Below, in pieces: positions 1-9,091 of a stretch of DNA of 37,516 nt; within the stretch, counting starts at the first letter, position 1; each line of letters begins with the position of its first letter. A model generated the notes under the pieces. That model was not told the DNA's origin and made no database searches. It saw nothing but the letters and a program-made list of their open reading frames with translations. The stretch is from the NCBI RefSeq assembly GCF_001263335.1, contig NZ_LGVW01000029.1, forward strand, positions 1 to 37,516, written 5' to 3'. A program made the translations under genes and the position numbers. The stretch is from Dichelobacter nodosus. Its GTDB lineage: Bacteria > Pseudomonadota > Gammaproteobacteria > Cardiobacteriales > Cardiobacteriaceae.

Positions 1-21
1 CGATTCCTTCACGGCCCACCA
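1..21 (+). tRNA. tRNA-Lys, 3' end only (cut by window edge)
   Basis: The first 21 bases are identical to the last 21 bases of the two complete tRNA-Lys(TTT) genes downstream: the end of the T loop, the T stem, the 3' acceptor strand and an encoded CCA. The 35-base spacer that follows (22-56) is also identical to the next spacer. This is therefore the tail of another copy of the same tandem unit, cut by the window edge. Confidence 0.85.
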
Positions 22-56
22 TTTTTGCTGTTTCAATCTCTTTTTAATGATTTCTT

Positions 57-131
57 GGGTCGTTAGCTCAGCGGTAGAGCAGTTGGCTTTTAACCAATTG
101 GTCGAAGGTTCGATTCCTTCACGGCCCACCA
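57..131 (+). tRNA. tRNA-Lys (anticodon TTT)
   Basis: This is a complete 75-base cloverleaf with encoded CCA. The acceptor stem GGGTCGT pairs with ACGGCCC (one G-U). The D arm is GCTC/GAGC, the T arm GAAGG/CCTTC with loop TTCGATT. The anticodon loop CTTTTAA gives anticodon TTT, which reads AAA/AAG. It is identical to the copy at 167-241. Confidence 0.97.
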
Positions 132-166
132 TTTTTGCTGTTTCAATCTCTTTTTAATGATTTCTT

Positions 167-241
167 GGGTCGTTAGCTCAGCGGTAGAGCAGTTGGCTTT
201 TAACCAATTGGTCGAAGGTTCGATTCCTTCACGGCCCACCA
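167..241 (+). tRNA. tRNA-Lys (anticodon TTT), second identical copy
   Basis: This is base-for-base the same 75-base gene as 57-131, offset by exactly 110 bases, with the same cloverleaf and anticodon loop CTTTTAA. The spacer before it (132-166) is identical to 22-56, so gene and spacer were duplicated together. It is probably processed from the same array transcript as its neighbours. Confidence 0.97.
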
Positions 242-290
242 TCGTTATCAGTAGTCGATAGTTTTATCTCTCTTGTGTTTCTCATGTTTT

Positions 291-365
291 GGGTCGTTAG
301 CTCAGCGGTAGAGCAGTTGACTCTTAATCAATTGGTCGAAGGTTCGAACCCTTCACGACCCACCA
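291..365 (+). tRNA. tRNA-Lys (anticodon CTT)
   Basis: This 75-base cloverleaf with encoded CCA closely resembles the preceding tRNAs. Its anticodon loop is CTCTTAA, giving anticodon CTT for AAG codons. The acceptor 3' strand is ACGACCC, which makes a fully Watson-Crick stem, and the T loop is TTCGAAC. It probably arose by duplication of a TTT copy followed by divergence. The spacer before it (242-290) is unlike the 35-base spacers. Confidence 0.96.
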
Positions 366-439
366 AATCTTTTCTAAAGTGTACCGTTTCTCAATAGATG
401 GATTTTAGAGTGGTTTGATATTTTCTCCTTCTGTATTTT

Positions 440-476
440 GAGGCGATTAACGTTTTGTTAACCGCCTCATTTTTTT
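440..476 (+). terminator. Rho-independent terminator of the tRNA-Lys array
   Basis: The stem GAGGCG/CGCCTC continues, after one A/C mismatch, into TTAAC/GTTAA around a GTTTT loop. It is followed by AT and six T's on the plus strand. It lies 74 bases after the last tRNA and just past the stop of the minus-strand gene. In the minus direction no T tract follows, so it mainly serves the tRNAs. Confidence 0.9.
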
Positions 477-478
477 AT

Positions 479-1996
479 CTATTCACTCAATATTTTATCT
501 TTTGGATAACTGATATCGTAATTAAATTCTATCGTTTTATCTGCATTGCTCGGCACCGTTTCTTTCCACAACAAAATCCCTTTAATTTGGTCAACATCGC
601 TTTGATCGGGTTGACGCGCAAATTGCGGCATCACTTTCACATCTGCTTCCTGACTGACGGGCAGTTGCGCGTAAAAATGCAACGGTTTTTCATGTTCGGA
701 CAAATTACGCAACACAAATTTTTGGCGATATTGCCGCACTTTGCTTGGATTAATCACGCCTTTTTTATCATCAAAATCCGGCGTATCTGATACCGTAACG
801 GATAACTGTCCGTCCTCGCCAAAACTCATTTTTTGCGCGCTGCCACCGTGCCAAACTTCGCTTTCATAACGTTGCGTAATCATCAAACCATCGCGCAAAA
901 TCCGCATATTACCGGCAAAAAAATGTATATCTTGCGGTTGAGTCCAACGCGCAATTAATAAAGCTTTTTCAGGCAACGCCCATTGATAAATGGCACTATA
1001 AAGTTCTGTTTTTGCTTCACCTTGCCAATAAGTGATTTGCTGCTCGCTGTCATCGGATAAAACGTCATAATTTGCTGAAAGCGTTGCCGTAAAATCCAAT
1101 CCCGAACGATCGATTTCGCTGCTGGCTTCTGCTGTCAGCGCCATAGGAACAGCGGCAATGCCCGACATACGTTTACCACTGGCTGCGGGATCCAAATATT
1201 CCTCTAAATGAACGGAACGACTATAAAAAGGCGGCAATGAATAATGTTGCGGCGGCGTCATTGCCAAAGTCAGCTGCACATTATGCCAATCTAAACCCGT
1301 TTGCTGACTGACCCGTGCTGAAGCCGTCATCTGCACAGTTTTTTGTTCCGTATTTAAATTAATCGTGCTGTATGGCTGCCAGCGTGCGGCGTGCGTTGAT
1401 TCTTCCAAATGAATGCGTACCGTCCCCATTTGCGCGACTTCAATTTGCAAACGATAAACATCTTCCGTTTTTTCTGCTTTTCCTTCTTCATCTTCAAGTT
1501 GCGCGCTTAATTGTTGAATTTCTAACTCCGTTTGCGCGATTTTTTCTTGTAATGTTTTGGCATATTGCATGCGTTCTGCGACTTTTCTCTCGGAAGATTC
1601 CAAAGTATCGGGATTTTGTTCCAAAGACGATAAAAAATTACCCATTAATTTTTCATGCAAAGAAACTTCATATTCCAAAACTTTCAATTGCGCTTTTGCA
1701 TTTGCTAAAGCCACCGCGGTTGCGCTCGGTTGATGCAAATCCGTACGATGCACGATGCTTTGACTGTGTAATTTCGCGCCGCGCACATCAATCACCGCCA
1801 TTTCTTCGTTCAACGGTTGCGTAATAAATACCGTATGCACGCCCGTTTCATTAATATTTAATACCGCATCTCGTTTTATCAAAGCGCCATCTTGATATAA
1901 CACCACCGCAGTTGCCGGCGCATCAATCGTAAATTCTGCCGCCGATGCGGTAAAACTCACCAACATTATCGCTGCACATAATCGTTTTAACTTCAT
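479..1996 (-). CDS. MuiA-like DUF4140/DUF4139 protein, exported
   Basis: This 505-residue protein has the mucoidy inhibitor MuiA family architecture. An N-terminal signal peptide (about residues 1-20, ending TASAA) is followed by a DUF4140 region with the family-like start 'AVVLYQDGALIKRDAVLNI' (about 29-48). A long charged coiled coil (about 90-185) comes next, then a C-terminal DUF4139 domain (about 190-503) of beta-rich character ending in 'YPKDKILSE'. The biochemical role of the family is not established; the name comes from a phenotype of excess polysaccharide. The protein should be periplasmic or surface-associated. The start is ATG at 1996 with AGGAG seven bases upstream. The dehydrogenase gene ends 51 bases upstream on the same strand, so the two may be co-transcribed. 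Family assignment is from recognition of domain order, not a search. Confidence 0.82.
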   Translation of the reverse strand: MKLKRLCAAIMLVSFTASAAEFTIDAPATAVVLYQDGALIKRDAVLNINETGVHTVFITQPLNEEMAVIDVRGAKLHSQSIVHRTDLHQPSATAVALANAKAQLKVLEYEVSLHEKLMGNFLSSLEQNPDTLESSERKVAERMQYAKTLQEKIAQTELEIQQLSAQLEDEEGKAEKTEDVYRLQIEVAQMGTVRIHLEESTHAARWQPYSTINLNTEQKTVQMTASARVSQQTGLDWHNVQLTLAMTPPQHYSLPPFYSRSVHLEEYLDPAASGKRMSGIAAVPMALTAEASSEIDRSGLDFTATLSANYDVLSDDSEQQITYWQGEAKTELYSAIYQWALPEKALLIARWTQPQDIHFFAGNMRILRDGLMITQRYESEVWHGGSAQKMSFGEDGQLSVTVSDTPDFDDKKGVINPSKVRQYRQKFVLRNLSEHEKPLHFYAQLPVSQEADVKVMPQFARQPDQSDVDQIKGILLWKETVPSNADKTIEFNYDISYPKDKILSE

Positions 1997-2047
1997 TTTT
2001 TGCTCCTTTGTGGAAAAAATAAAAAAGAAGATGATTTATTGTTGCCT

Positions 2048-2989
2048 TTATTTAGCCGATGAAACAATAAAATTGCTCACTTGTGTTGATAAAATCGCCC
2101 ATAACTGTTGCTGTGATTCGAAACTTGCCCAAGCATTATGCGGTGTCAAAATCACCCGCGGGTGATTGGCAAACTGCAACAGCGGATTATCTGCTTCTGG
2201 CGGTTCCGGCAGAAAAACATCACAACCCAAACCTGACAATTGTCCTTTTTGTAATGCTTGCGCGACGGCTTCCGCCTCCATCACCGCTCCGCGTGCTACG
2301 TTAATTAAAATCGGCGCGCGTTTCATCATAGCGATGGTTTGATGATTGATTAAATGTTTGGTTTCTGCGGTTAAAGGACAATGCAAAGCAATCACATCGC
2401 TTGCCGCCATCACGGTTTCAAAATCGGTATAACGATCATCGCGCGGCGCGCGTCCCAATCGTTCCGCCCATAACACATTCATGCCAAATGCCTGCGCGAG
2501 TTCCGTTACCCGATGCGCGATGCTGCCAATGCCAACCAAACCTAACGTTTTTCCTTTGAGATCCCACAATGCGGGCGTACTCAAACTAAAGCGTCCATCT
2601 TTTATCCAAGCGCCGCTTGCTACGCTGCGATGATGCGCCGATAACGCGCGCATGGTTGCCAAAATCATCATAAGCGTATGTTCTGCCACGCTATCAGTGG
2701 AATAACCAGAAACATTAAACACTTTAATGCCCTGTTTTTCGGCAGCAATTTTATCAACATTATCAGTACCTGTAGCCGTAATCTGGATTAATTTTAATTG
2801 TGGTAATTGCGCGAGAAGTTCCGCATCAAACACAATTTTATTGGTGATAATGATGTCCGCCTCACAACTGCGCGCGATTACTTCCGCAGGTTCACTGCGT
2901 TCAAAAACGCGCCAATCGCTCACGCCAGCAGGCGCTGGTAAAGAAACATCTGCGGCAAAAGTAGCTCTATCTAAAAAAACGGCTTTCAT
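2048..2989 (-). CDS. D-2-hydroxyacid dehydrogenase (glycerate dehydrogenase-like)
   Basis: This 313-residue NAD(P)-dependent oxidoreductase belongs to the D-isomer-specific 2-hydroxyacid dehydrogenase family. The Rossmann motif is GLVGIGSIA (150-158). The three catalytic residues are in standard settings: Arg233 in NVARGAVM, Glu262 in PEPPEADNPLL and His284 in LTPHNAWAS. Length and motifs are closest to glycerate/hydroxypyruvate reductases, which interconvert hydroxypyruvate and D-glycerate in the cytoplasm, but the exact substrate cannot be read from sequence. The start is ATG at 2989 with GAGGAA at good spacing. A terminator for the upstream marC gene lies just ahead of it, so this gene probably has its own promoter and may drive the MuiA-like gene downstream. 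Confidence 0.9.
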   Translation of the reverse strand: MKAVFLDRATFAADVSLPAPAGVSDWRVFERSEPAEVIARSCEADIIITNKIVFDAELLAQLPQLKLIQITATGTDNVDKIAAEKQGIKVFNVSGYSTDSVAEHTLMMILATMRALSAHHRSVASGAWIKDGRFSLSTPALWDLKGKTLGLVGIGSIAHRVTELAQAFGMNVLWAERLGRAPRDDRYTDFETVMAASDVIALHCPLTAETKHLINHQTIAMMKRAPILINVARGAVMEAEAVAQALQKGQLSGLGCDVFLPEPPEADNPLLQFANHPRVILTPHNAWASFESQQQLWAILSTQVSNFIVSSAK

Positions 2990-3012
2990 GGTGATTCCTC
3001 AATGTTTATCAT

Positions 3013-3039
3013 AAAAAAGAGGGAGTAAAACTCCCTCTT
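3013..3039 (-). terminator. Terminator downstream of marC (minus strand)
   Basis: A perfect 9-bp stem, AAGAGGGAG/CTCCCTCTT, encloses a 5-base loop and is followed on the minus strand by a run of T's (A's at 3013-3018 on the plus strand). It lies between the marC stop and the dehydrogenase start and separates the two transcripts. Confidence 0.88.
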
Positions 3040-3064
3040 CGATCATAACAAAATCTCAAATAAA

Positions 3065-3670
3065 CTAAGCGCCTGTCGCTTGTAATGCCATATAAACATT
3101 AAGCATCATTTGTACAGAAATTGAGATTAAAATCATACCCATTAAACGTTCTACGGCTTTTAATCCGCGTTTGCGCAAAATTTTGAAGAAAAACGGCGCG
3201 CATAAAAAAATCAGCAAAGAAATAAACCACGAAATCGTCATTGCAAAAAACCAGCGCGTCGTCAAACTGGGATCACTTTCCACCATCATAATTAAAGTAG
3301 CAAGCAAAGAAGGTCCGGCAACAAAAGGAATTGCAATCGGCACAATCAACGGCTCTTCTTCGCCTTCGGTATCATCAGCGCCCATCACGCTGCCGCTTCT
3401 TAACGGGAAAATCATTCTTAAGGCAATGATAAATAAAACAATTGCGCCAGAAATGGAAACGGCTTCACGCGAAATATTTAAGCCGTGCAAAATCGACGAA
3501 CCGCCAAACAAAAAAACCACCATAATGGCGTAAGCAATACATAATTCACGCAATAAAACAATGCGTTGCCGTTTCGGCGATAAATTTTTTAAAATCGACA
3601 GAAAAACGGGGACGTTTCCCAATGGATTGATAATTAAAAATAAAGTTAGAATTGCTGCTGTTAGCGACAT
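3065..3670 (-). CDS. MarC-family inner-membrane protein (UPF0056)
   Basis: This is a 201-residue integral membrane protein with about six hydrophobic spans. It has the MarC/UPF0056 signatures: an N-terminal 'FLIINPLGNVPVFL', a central 'SISGAIVLFIIALRMIF' and 'VPIAIPFVAGPSLLATLI' after an acidic loop. The family's transport substrate is unknown, and its historical link to multiple antibiotic resistance has not held up as a direct role. The start chosen is ATG at 3670, with AGGTGA six bases upstream and a hydrophobic N-terminus as in relatives. An in-frame TTG at 3706 would add 12 residues but has a poor ribosome site. A strong terminator follows and an 18-base palindrome lies upstream. Confidence 0.88.
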   Translation of the reverse strand: MSLTAAILTLFLIINPLGNVPVFLSILKNLSPKRQRIVLLRELCIAYAIMVVFLFGGSSILHGLNISREAVSISGAIVLFIIALRMIFPLRSGSVMGADDTEGEEEPLIVPIAIPFVAGPSLLATLIMMVESDPSLTTRWFFAMTISWFISLLIFLCAPFFFKILRKRGLKAVERLMGMILISISVQMMLNVYMALQATGA

Positions 3671-3741
3671 AATTTCACCTATAAAATAAATAATGAAACG
3701 GGACAATTTGCCCGAGGAGTTTATTTGCGGTTTTCACGAAA

Positions 3742-3759
3742 AATCATGATGTCATGATT
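3742..3759. promoter_or_regulatory. 18-base palindrome upstream of marC (possible operator)
   Basis: AATCATGA-TG-TCATGATT is a perfect inverted repeat (8-bp arms, 2-base centre), 72 bases upstream of the marC start. It has the symmetry and size of a dimeric regulator site. It is not a recognisable Fur, CRP or FNR site, and no regulator gene lies next to it. That it functions as an operator is inference. Confidence 0.4.
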
Positions 3760-3932
3760 ATTGGTTTTCTGATTTTTAATGGTTAACCACAAACAATATT
3801 ACCAATCGACTTTTTCCCCTAAAAAATCACTTAGTGGCTGTTAAAGCCGGCATACGATACCCGTTTTTTTTCATAATGGAAACCCCGCCCAACCCTACTT
3901 TTTGTTTATGTTTTAACGGGTTTGGCAACGGG
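3760..3932. other. Intergenic segment downstream of sspB, G-rich on the minus strand
   Basis: No convincing gene is seen here. On the minus strand it contains the G-rich run GTAGGGTTGGGCGGGGTTTC (3880-3899) and 7-base ACCCGTT/AACGGGT inverted arms about 55 bases apart. A short open frame runs through it, but its start lies inside sspB and it has no plausible product. The G-rich core resembles dispersed repeat remnants in general character, but this window holds only one copy. Confidence 0.35.
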
Positions 3933-4340
3933 TCATTTAATAATTTTGAGATGAGGCGCAGATTCGGTTTTTTCTGATTTTTTTTGCGCATCGGTAACGG
4001 GTTTTGGCGCGCCGTCTGCCAGTTTTGGCGAAAGTTCAAATTCCATGCCTTCTTGTTTTTCTCGCGCAAAAATAGAGGCAACGGCTTCAATGGCAACCGT
4101 CACTGCGCGCGATTCTCCATTAAACCGTGCCGTAAAATAAATATAATCATCTTCAATAACGCAATCTGGAGAAGCTTGCGGCGAAATATTTAAAATGAGA
4201 AATTCGTTTTCTAAAAATCGATCGGGAACGCCATAAACCCAACCTTTATTCGGATAAGCTACCGCAATCTGCGGCGTGCAACCATTATCGACAAGCCATT
4301 GATAAATGGCGCGTAATAAATAAGGTTTTTGACTGGTCAT
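3933..4340 (-). CDS. sspB: ClpXP specificity-enhancing factor SspB
   Basis: This 135-residue adaptor is recognisable from the N-terminal 'KPYLLRAIYQWLVDNGCTP', the beta-rich core with 'LNISPQA' and 'YFTARFNG', and a charged, low-complexity linker. The extreme C-terminus is hydrophobic/basic (PHLKIIK), the tail that docks on ClpX in known SspB proteins. In the family it tethers ssrA-tagged and some other substrates to the ClpXP protease in the cytoplasm. The start is ATG at 4340 with AGGGGA upstream. It follows sspA by 40 bases on the same strand, the usual sspA-sspB operon order. Confidence 0.93.
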   Translation of the reverse strand: MTSQKPYLLRAIYQWLVDNGCTPQIAVAYPNKGWVYGVPDRFLENEFLILNISPQASPDCVIEDDYIYFTARFNGESRAVTVAIEAVASIFAREKQEGMEFELSPKLADGAPKPVTDAQKKSEKTESAPHLKIIK

Positions 4341-4380
4341 GACGTCCCCTTTTCTTTAAAAAAACAAAACTGCGGCGCGG

Positions 4381-5028
4381 TTATTCGCTCACCGTCCGCA
4401 AACCACTTTCATATTTTGACAACGCGGCAACAAAATAATCTTGCTTAAAGTGATAATCCATATAATCAATTAGCGGTTGTGCGGCGGCAGTTTTAGGCAA
4501 ACTGATTTCAAAACTTTCCAAACGCCATAAAATCGGCAACATACAACAATCCAGCAAAGATAATTCCGTGCCGATGGCAAAGTGGCTTTCTTTTAATAAA
4601 GGAGCAATCATTAAAACCGCTTCCCGTAATGATTTAATCGCCGCTTTTTTCTTTGCCGCGCTCATTTTTTCGTGTTCAATTTGTTCAGCAAGCGGATACC
4701 AATTGTTTTCAATTTCCAAACAAAATAAACGAATTTTCGCCCGTTGATTGGCTTCAATAGGCATCAATGCCGGATGCGGAAAACGTTCATCTAAATATTC
4801 GCTGACCACGCGATCATTAAATAAAACCAAATCGCGATCAATCAACGTTGGCAATCGTCCCGTAGGATTAACTTCCAACAAATCTTCCGGCAAATTATCG
4901 GGATCGATATCGATATATTCGATTTCCAAATCTTTTGCATGACACACAATGCGAATCCGATGGCTAGAAATATGTTTGGGACTGGATAATAAAGCCAATC
5001 CACTGCGTTTTTGACTCAAAATACTCAT
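4381..5028 (-). CDS. sspA: Stringent starvation protein A (glutathione S-transferase fold)
   Basis: This 215-residue protein has a glutathione S-transferase fold, with a thioredoxin-like N-terminal half containing 'NPTGRLPTLIDRDLVLF' and 'VVSEYLDERFPHPAL' (about 54-89) and an all-helical C-terminal half. SspA proteins bind RNA polymerase and modify transcription under starvation and acid stress. They have no known transferase activity. The start is ATG at 5028, preceded by GGGTGA. Its position directly upstream of sspB makes the assignment firm. The 100-base gap to the nif3-like gene is AT-rich with no clear terminator, so whether the upstream run reads through is uncertain. Confidence 0.92.
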   Translation of the reverse strand: MSILSQKRSGLALLSSPKHISSHRIRIVCHAKDLEIEYIDIDPDNLPEDLLEVNPTGRLPTLIDRDLVLFNDRVVSEYLDERFPHPALMPIEANQRAKIRLFCLEIENNWYPLAEQIEHEKMSAAKKKAAIKSLREAVLMIAPLLKESHFAIGTELSLLDCCMLPILWRLESFEISLPKTAAAQPLIDYMDYHFKQDYFVAALSKYESGLRTVSE

Positions 5029-5128
5029 GCTTCACCCATAAAATAAAACCCACAAACTATTTATTGCTTACTGCTTGCGAAAAAATCGCTTCAATAAAAC
5101 AAAAAAAATAATGATGAACTGAAAACCA

Positions 5129-5871
5129 TTAAAAAGGATTATCTTCATCAAAAAAGAATATCTTCAATCCTTGCGTTGCCGCCAAATAATCGCCCAAAGC
5201 ACGAACGCCAAAAGTTTCCGTGCTGTGATGTCCGCAAACCAAAAAAAGCATATCGCATTCGCGCGCTTCGTGATAACTGCGTTCTGCGTACTCACCCGTT
5301 AAAAACGCATCGGCACCTTCGGCATGCGCTTGTAATAACAAATCTTGCGCCGCACCCGTACACCACGCAATTTTTTGAATCATTTTCTGCGTATTGCCCA
5401 CTGCAATAATCGAACGTTGCAAAATCTTTTCCACCGCCGCAATCCATTGCGACGCGGAAACGGTTTCAATATCGCCCTGCCATAAAAAATCATCAAACGA
5501 TGATTGGCTGATATTGTGCGCTGATAATGCTTGACCAAACAAAGCGTTATTTCCTAAAGTAGCGTGTTGATCCAGCGGCAAATGATACGCCAATAAATTA
5601 ATCTCGTGATGCAACAAAGTAGCGATTCTTTTTCTTTTAACGCCGACTAATTCCGCCGCTTCCCCTTTCCAAAAATAGCCGTGATGAACGAGCAACGCAT
5701 CGGCATTATTTGCCACCGCAAAATCAATTGCCGCCTGCGATGCGCTTACCGCCGTAACCACCGTTTGAATTTCTGCTCGTCCGGCAATTTGCAAACCATT
5801 GGGCGCATAATCGCGAAATTTACGAATTTGCAACAACTCATTTAAATGAGAAACCAAAAAATCGCGCTGCA

Positions 5872-5872
<1 letters not shown>
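5129..5872 (-). CDS. Nif3-like dinuclear metal-centre protein (YbgI/DUF34 family)
   Basis: This 247-residue protein has the Nif3-family metal ligands in order: His63-His64 in LLVHHGYFW, Asp101 and the adjacent His103 in PLDQHATLGNN, and His215-His216 with Glu219 in GHHSTETFG. Family members form hexameric rings with two metal ions per subunit. Their substrate is not established; GTP cyclohydrolase-type activity has been proposed for some. The ATG at 5872 overlaps the murA stop codon by one base (TAATG), so it is translationally coupled to murA and is the last gene of the envelope run. Functional meaning of that coupling is unknown. Confidence 0.9.
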
Positions 5873-7344
<1,472 letters not shown>

Positions 7345-7355
<11 letters not shown>

Positions 7356-7653
7356 ATTCCGTCCATGCTTGAAAATCAATTTGATACAGCGCTGCCAATT
7401 CGGTAATACTCGCCGGCAACGGTCGCCAAACAAGGTGCGCATTTTGCTGCCGACAATAACGGCACCACCAAATCAAAGCCGCAACGCCCGCGCTGTCGCA
7501 TTGCCGCACAGCGTGCGCATCGACGGTAATCCGTTCTGGCAATGCTTGCGAAAAGCGAGAAAACGGCTTTTGCGCTAATGACAACTGCGTTAATGTTGCA
7601 GATAAATGTAAAACGGCGTCAGCGTCAATCGTGCCGAGCGGAGTTTCTATCAT
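7345..7653 (-). CDS. mlaB: STAS-domain protein MlaB
   Basis: This 102-residue cytoplasmic STAS-domain protein has 'ITVDAHAVRQCDSAGVAALIWW' (about 42-63), matching the STAS beta strand-loop-helix with its conserved D-S-x-G-x turn. In the Mla system MlaB binds the ATPase MlaF and is needed for stability and activity of the MlaFEDB transporter. The ATG overlaps the mlaC stop by one base (TAATG), and its end overlaps ibaG. STAS proteins are poorly conserved in sequence, so position in the mla operon carries much of the assignment. Confidence 0.9.
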
Positions 7654-8249
7654 TACTGCATCGTCCGCATTTTGGCGATTAATTGATCAACGCTACCTTG
7701 TTGCAATTCGGTATCAAAAGTATTGCGATAACTCGTCATCAGCGATACGTTTTCAAAAGTTGCATCGTAGACTTTCCACGCACCATTTTTGAAATAAACC
7801 GCAATAATCACGTTTGCATTCGCATTGCTGCCCGAAACTTGCGCGCGAACTTGCGCCCGTTGATATTTATCCACGCTCGGCACGTTGAGCACGCGCACGC
7901 TAGCGCCGGCATAATTTTGCCAACCTTTGGAATACACGCGAATCAGCAATTCACGAAAAGCAGTGGTAAAAGCGTCAAATTTGCCGCTATCTTTCACGCT
8001 CTTTAAATGTTTTCCCAAAGCAATTTCAGACATTTTGACAAAATCTAACTGCGGTGCAATTTCGCGACTGATAAATTCATGAAACGCCGCCGGATTGGCG
8101 TCGTAAGTAGCTTTATTATTATTTAAATCTTGCGTTAACCGCGCGATTTGCGTTTCCACTTCCATTTTTGCGCTTTCGCCCGTTGGTTCTGCGGCAAAAA
8201 CCGCCCCGCTCAATAATAAAGCCGCAACGGCTAAAAAATGCTTTTTCAT
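7653..8249 (-). CDS. mlaC: Periplasmic phospholipid-binding protein MlaC
   Basis: This 198-residue protein has a cleavable signal peptide (about 1-19, ending AVFA before AEPTG). It is followed by an MlaC/Ttg2D-type domain with 'PQLDFVKMSEIALGKHLK', 'FRELLIRVYSKGW' and a C-terminal 'VYDATFENVSLMTSYRNTFDTEL'. In the pathway it shuttles phospholipid through the periplasm between the inner-membrane MlaFEDB complex and the outer-membrane MlaA partner. MlaA is not in this window. It follows mlaD by 21 bases. Since MlaD is enlarged here (see mlaD), the MlaC-MlaD docking surface may differ from the model. Confidence 0.93.
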   Translation of the reverse strand: MKKHFLAVAALLLSGAVFAAEPTGESAKMEVETQIARLTQDLNNNKATYDANPAAFHEFISREIAPQLDFVKMSEIALGKHLKSVKDSGKFDAFTTAFRELLIRVYSKGWQNYAGASVRVLNVPSVDKYQRAQVRAQVSGSNANANVIIAVYFKNGAWKVYDATFENVSLMTSYRNTFDTELQQGSVDQLIAKMRTMQ

Positions 8250-8270
8250 CTTTTTTCCTCGTTTAAAAAT

Positions 8271-9083
8271 TTAAGATTTTCCCAAACCGGTTACAAATTG
8301 AGAAATTAACTTTTCCAGCACCACGCTGGAATTCGTGTATTGAAAACTATCGCCATCAACGAGCATCGTCGATTCGCCGCCAACGCTGATGCCAATATAT
8401 TTTCCACCAATAATACTCGTACTTAAAATATCAGCGCTACTATCAATCGGCAACCGGTTAAATTGGCGATCAATTTCCAGTTGCACCACTGCCATAAAGG
8501 TTTCTTGATCTAAATGAATGGATTTCACGCGCCCGATTTGCACGCCGGCTAAAGTCACCGGTGCATCAATCGTTAATCCGCTGATATCATTAAATTTTGC
8601 TTCTAAAAGATAAGACGATTCCGGATAAAAATTCCCTTTTCCGCCGCCGAATTGTTGTAATAACTTCTCTAAAACCAAAGCACCGCCGGTGCGGATTAAA
8701 GTATCATCTTGTTTTAAAACATCTTTTGATTCGCCCGATAAAATCCCGATATATTTTTCCCCCAGCAAGCCCGCGGTTAAAATTTGCGCCGTACTATCTG
8801 CCGGCAAAGAAAAACGTCCATCAATATCCAAACTCACCACCACTTCTGCAGTTTTCGGATCTAACGTCATACCGCTGATTTGTCCAATTTGAACGCCCGA
8901 CATCGACACCATCGCCTGTTTTCCCAAACCGCTGACATCACCAAAACGCGCATAAATGCGATATGTATCCTGCGCCTGAAAACCGCCCAAACGGCTGGCT
9001 TTGAGTCCTAAAAAAAACAATCCGCCCACTGCCAATAAAACAAAAAAACCGACAACGGACGCAATTCCATGATTTTTTTTCAT
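8271..9083 (-). CDS. mlaD: MlaD with two tandem MCE domains
   Basis: This 270-residue substrate-binding subunit of the Mla phospholipid transporter is anchored by one N-terminal helix (about 9-29). E. coli MlaD is 183 residues with a single MCE domain. Here two MCE domains follow one another, about 40-133 and 158-252. They align along their whole length: SGVQIGQI with AGVQIGRV, LPADSTAQIL with LPIDSSADIL, and GEKYIGI with GGKYIGI. Each is followed by a matching short helix (LVLEKLLQQF, VVLEKLISQF). The gene lies exactly where mlaD belongs, between mlaE and mlaC. I infer an internal duplication giving two stacked hexameric rings, somewhat like PqiB (three MCE domains) or LetB (seven). Start ATG at 9083. 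Confidence 0.94.
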   Translation of the reverse strand: MKKNHGIASVVGFFVLLAVGGLFFLGLKASRLGGFQAQDTYRIYARFGDVSGLGKQAMVSMSGVQIGQISGMTLDPKTAEVVVSLDIDGRFSLPADSTAQILTAGLLGEKYIGILSGESKDVLKQDDTLIRTGGALVLEKLLQQFGGGKGNFYPESSYLLEAKFNDISGLTIDAPVTLAGVQIGRVKSIHLDQETFMAVVQLEIDRQFNRLPIDSSADILSTSIIGGKYIGISVGGESTMLVDGDSFQYTNSSVVLEKLISQFVTGLGKS

Positions 9084-9091
9084 AGCTACCT

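Larger units (their letters stand above)
1..241 (+). repeat. Tandem repeat of tRNA-Lys plus spacer, 110-bp period
   Basis: The unit is a 35-base spacer followed by a 75-base tRNA-Lys(TTT). Two full units (22-131 and 132-241) are identical, and the last 21 bases of a third lie at the window edge. Perfect identity of the spacers as well as the tRNAs points to recent duplication. The true copy number cannot be read because the array runs off the window. Confidence 0.95.

Noticed and set aside
1-365. Possible CRISPR-like repeat array at the window start
   Set aside because: The repeats are complete tRNA cloverleaves with 35-base identical spacers; CRISPR spacers differ from each other and no cas genes are present.
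3827-4096. Open frame overlapping the end of sspB and continuing into the downstream G-rich segment
   Set aside because: Most of it is sspB in the wrong frame, and no ribosome site or family similarity is seen for the non-overlapping tail.
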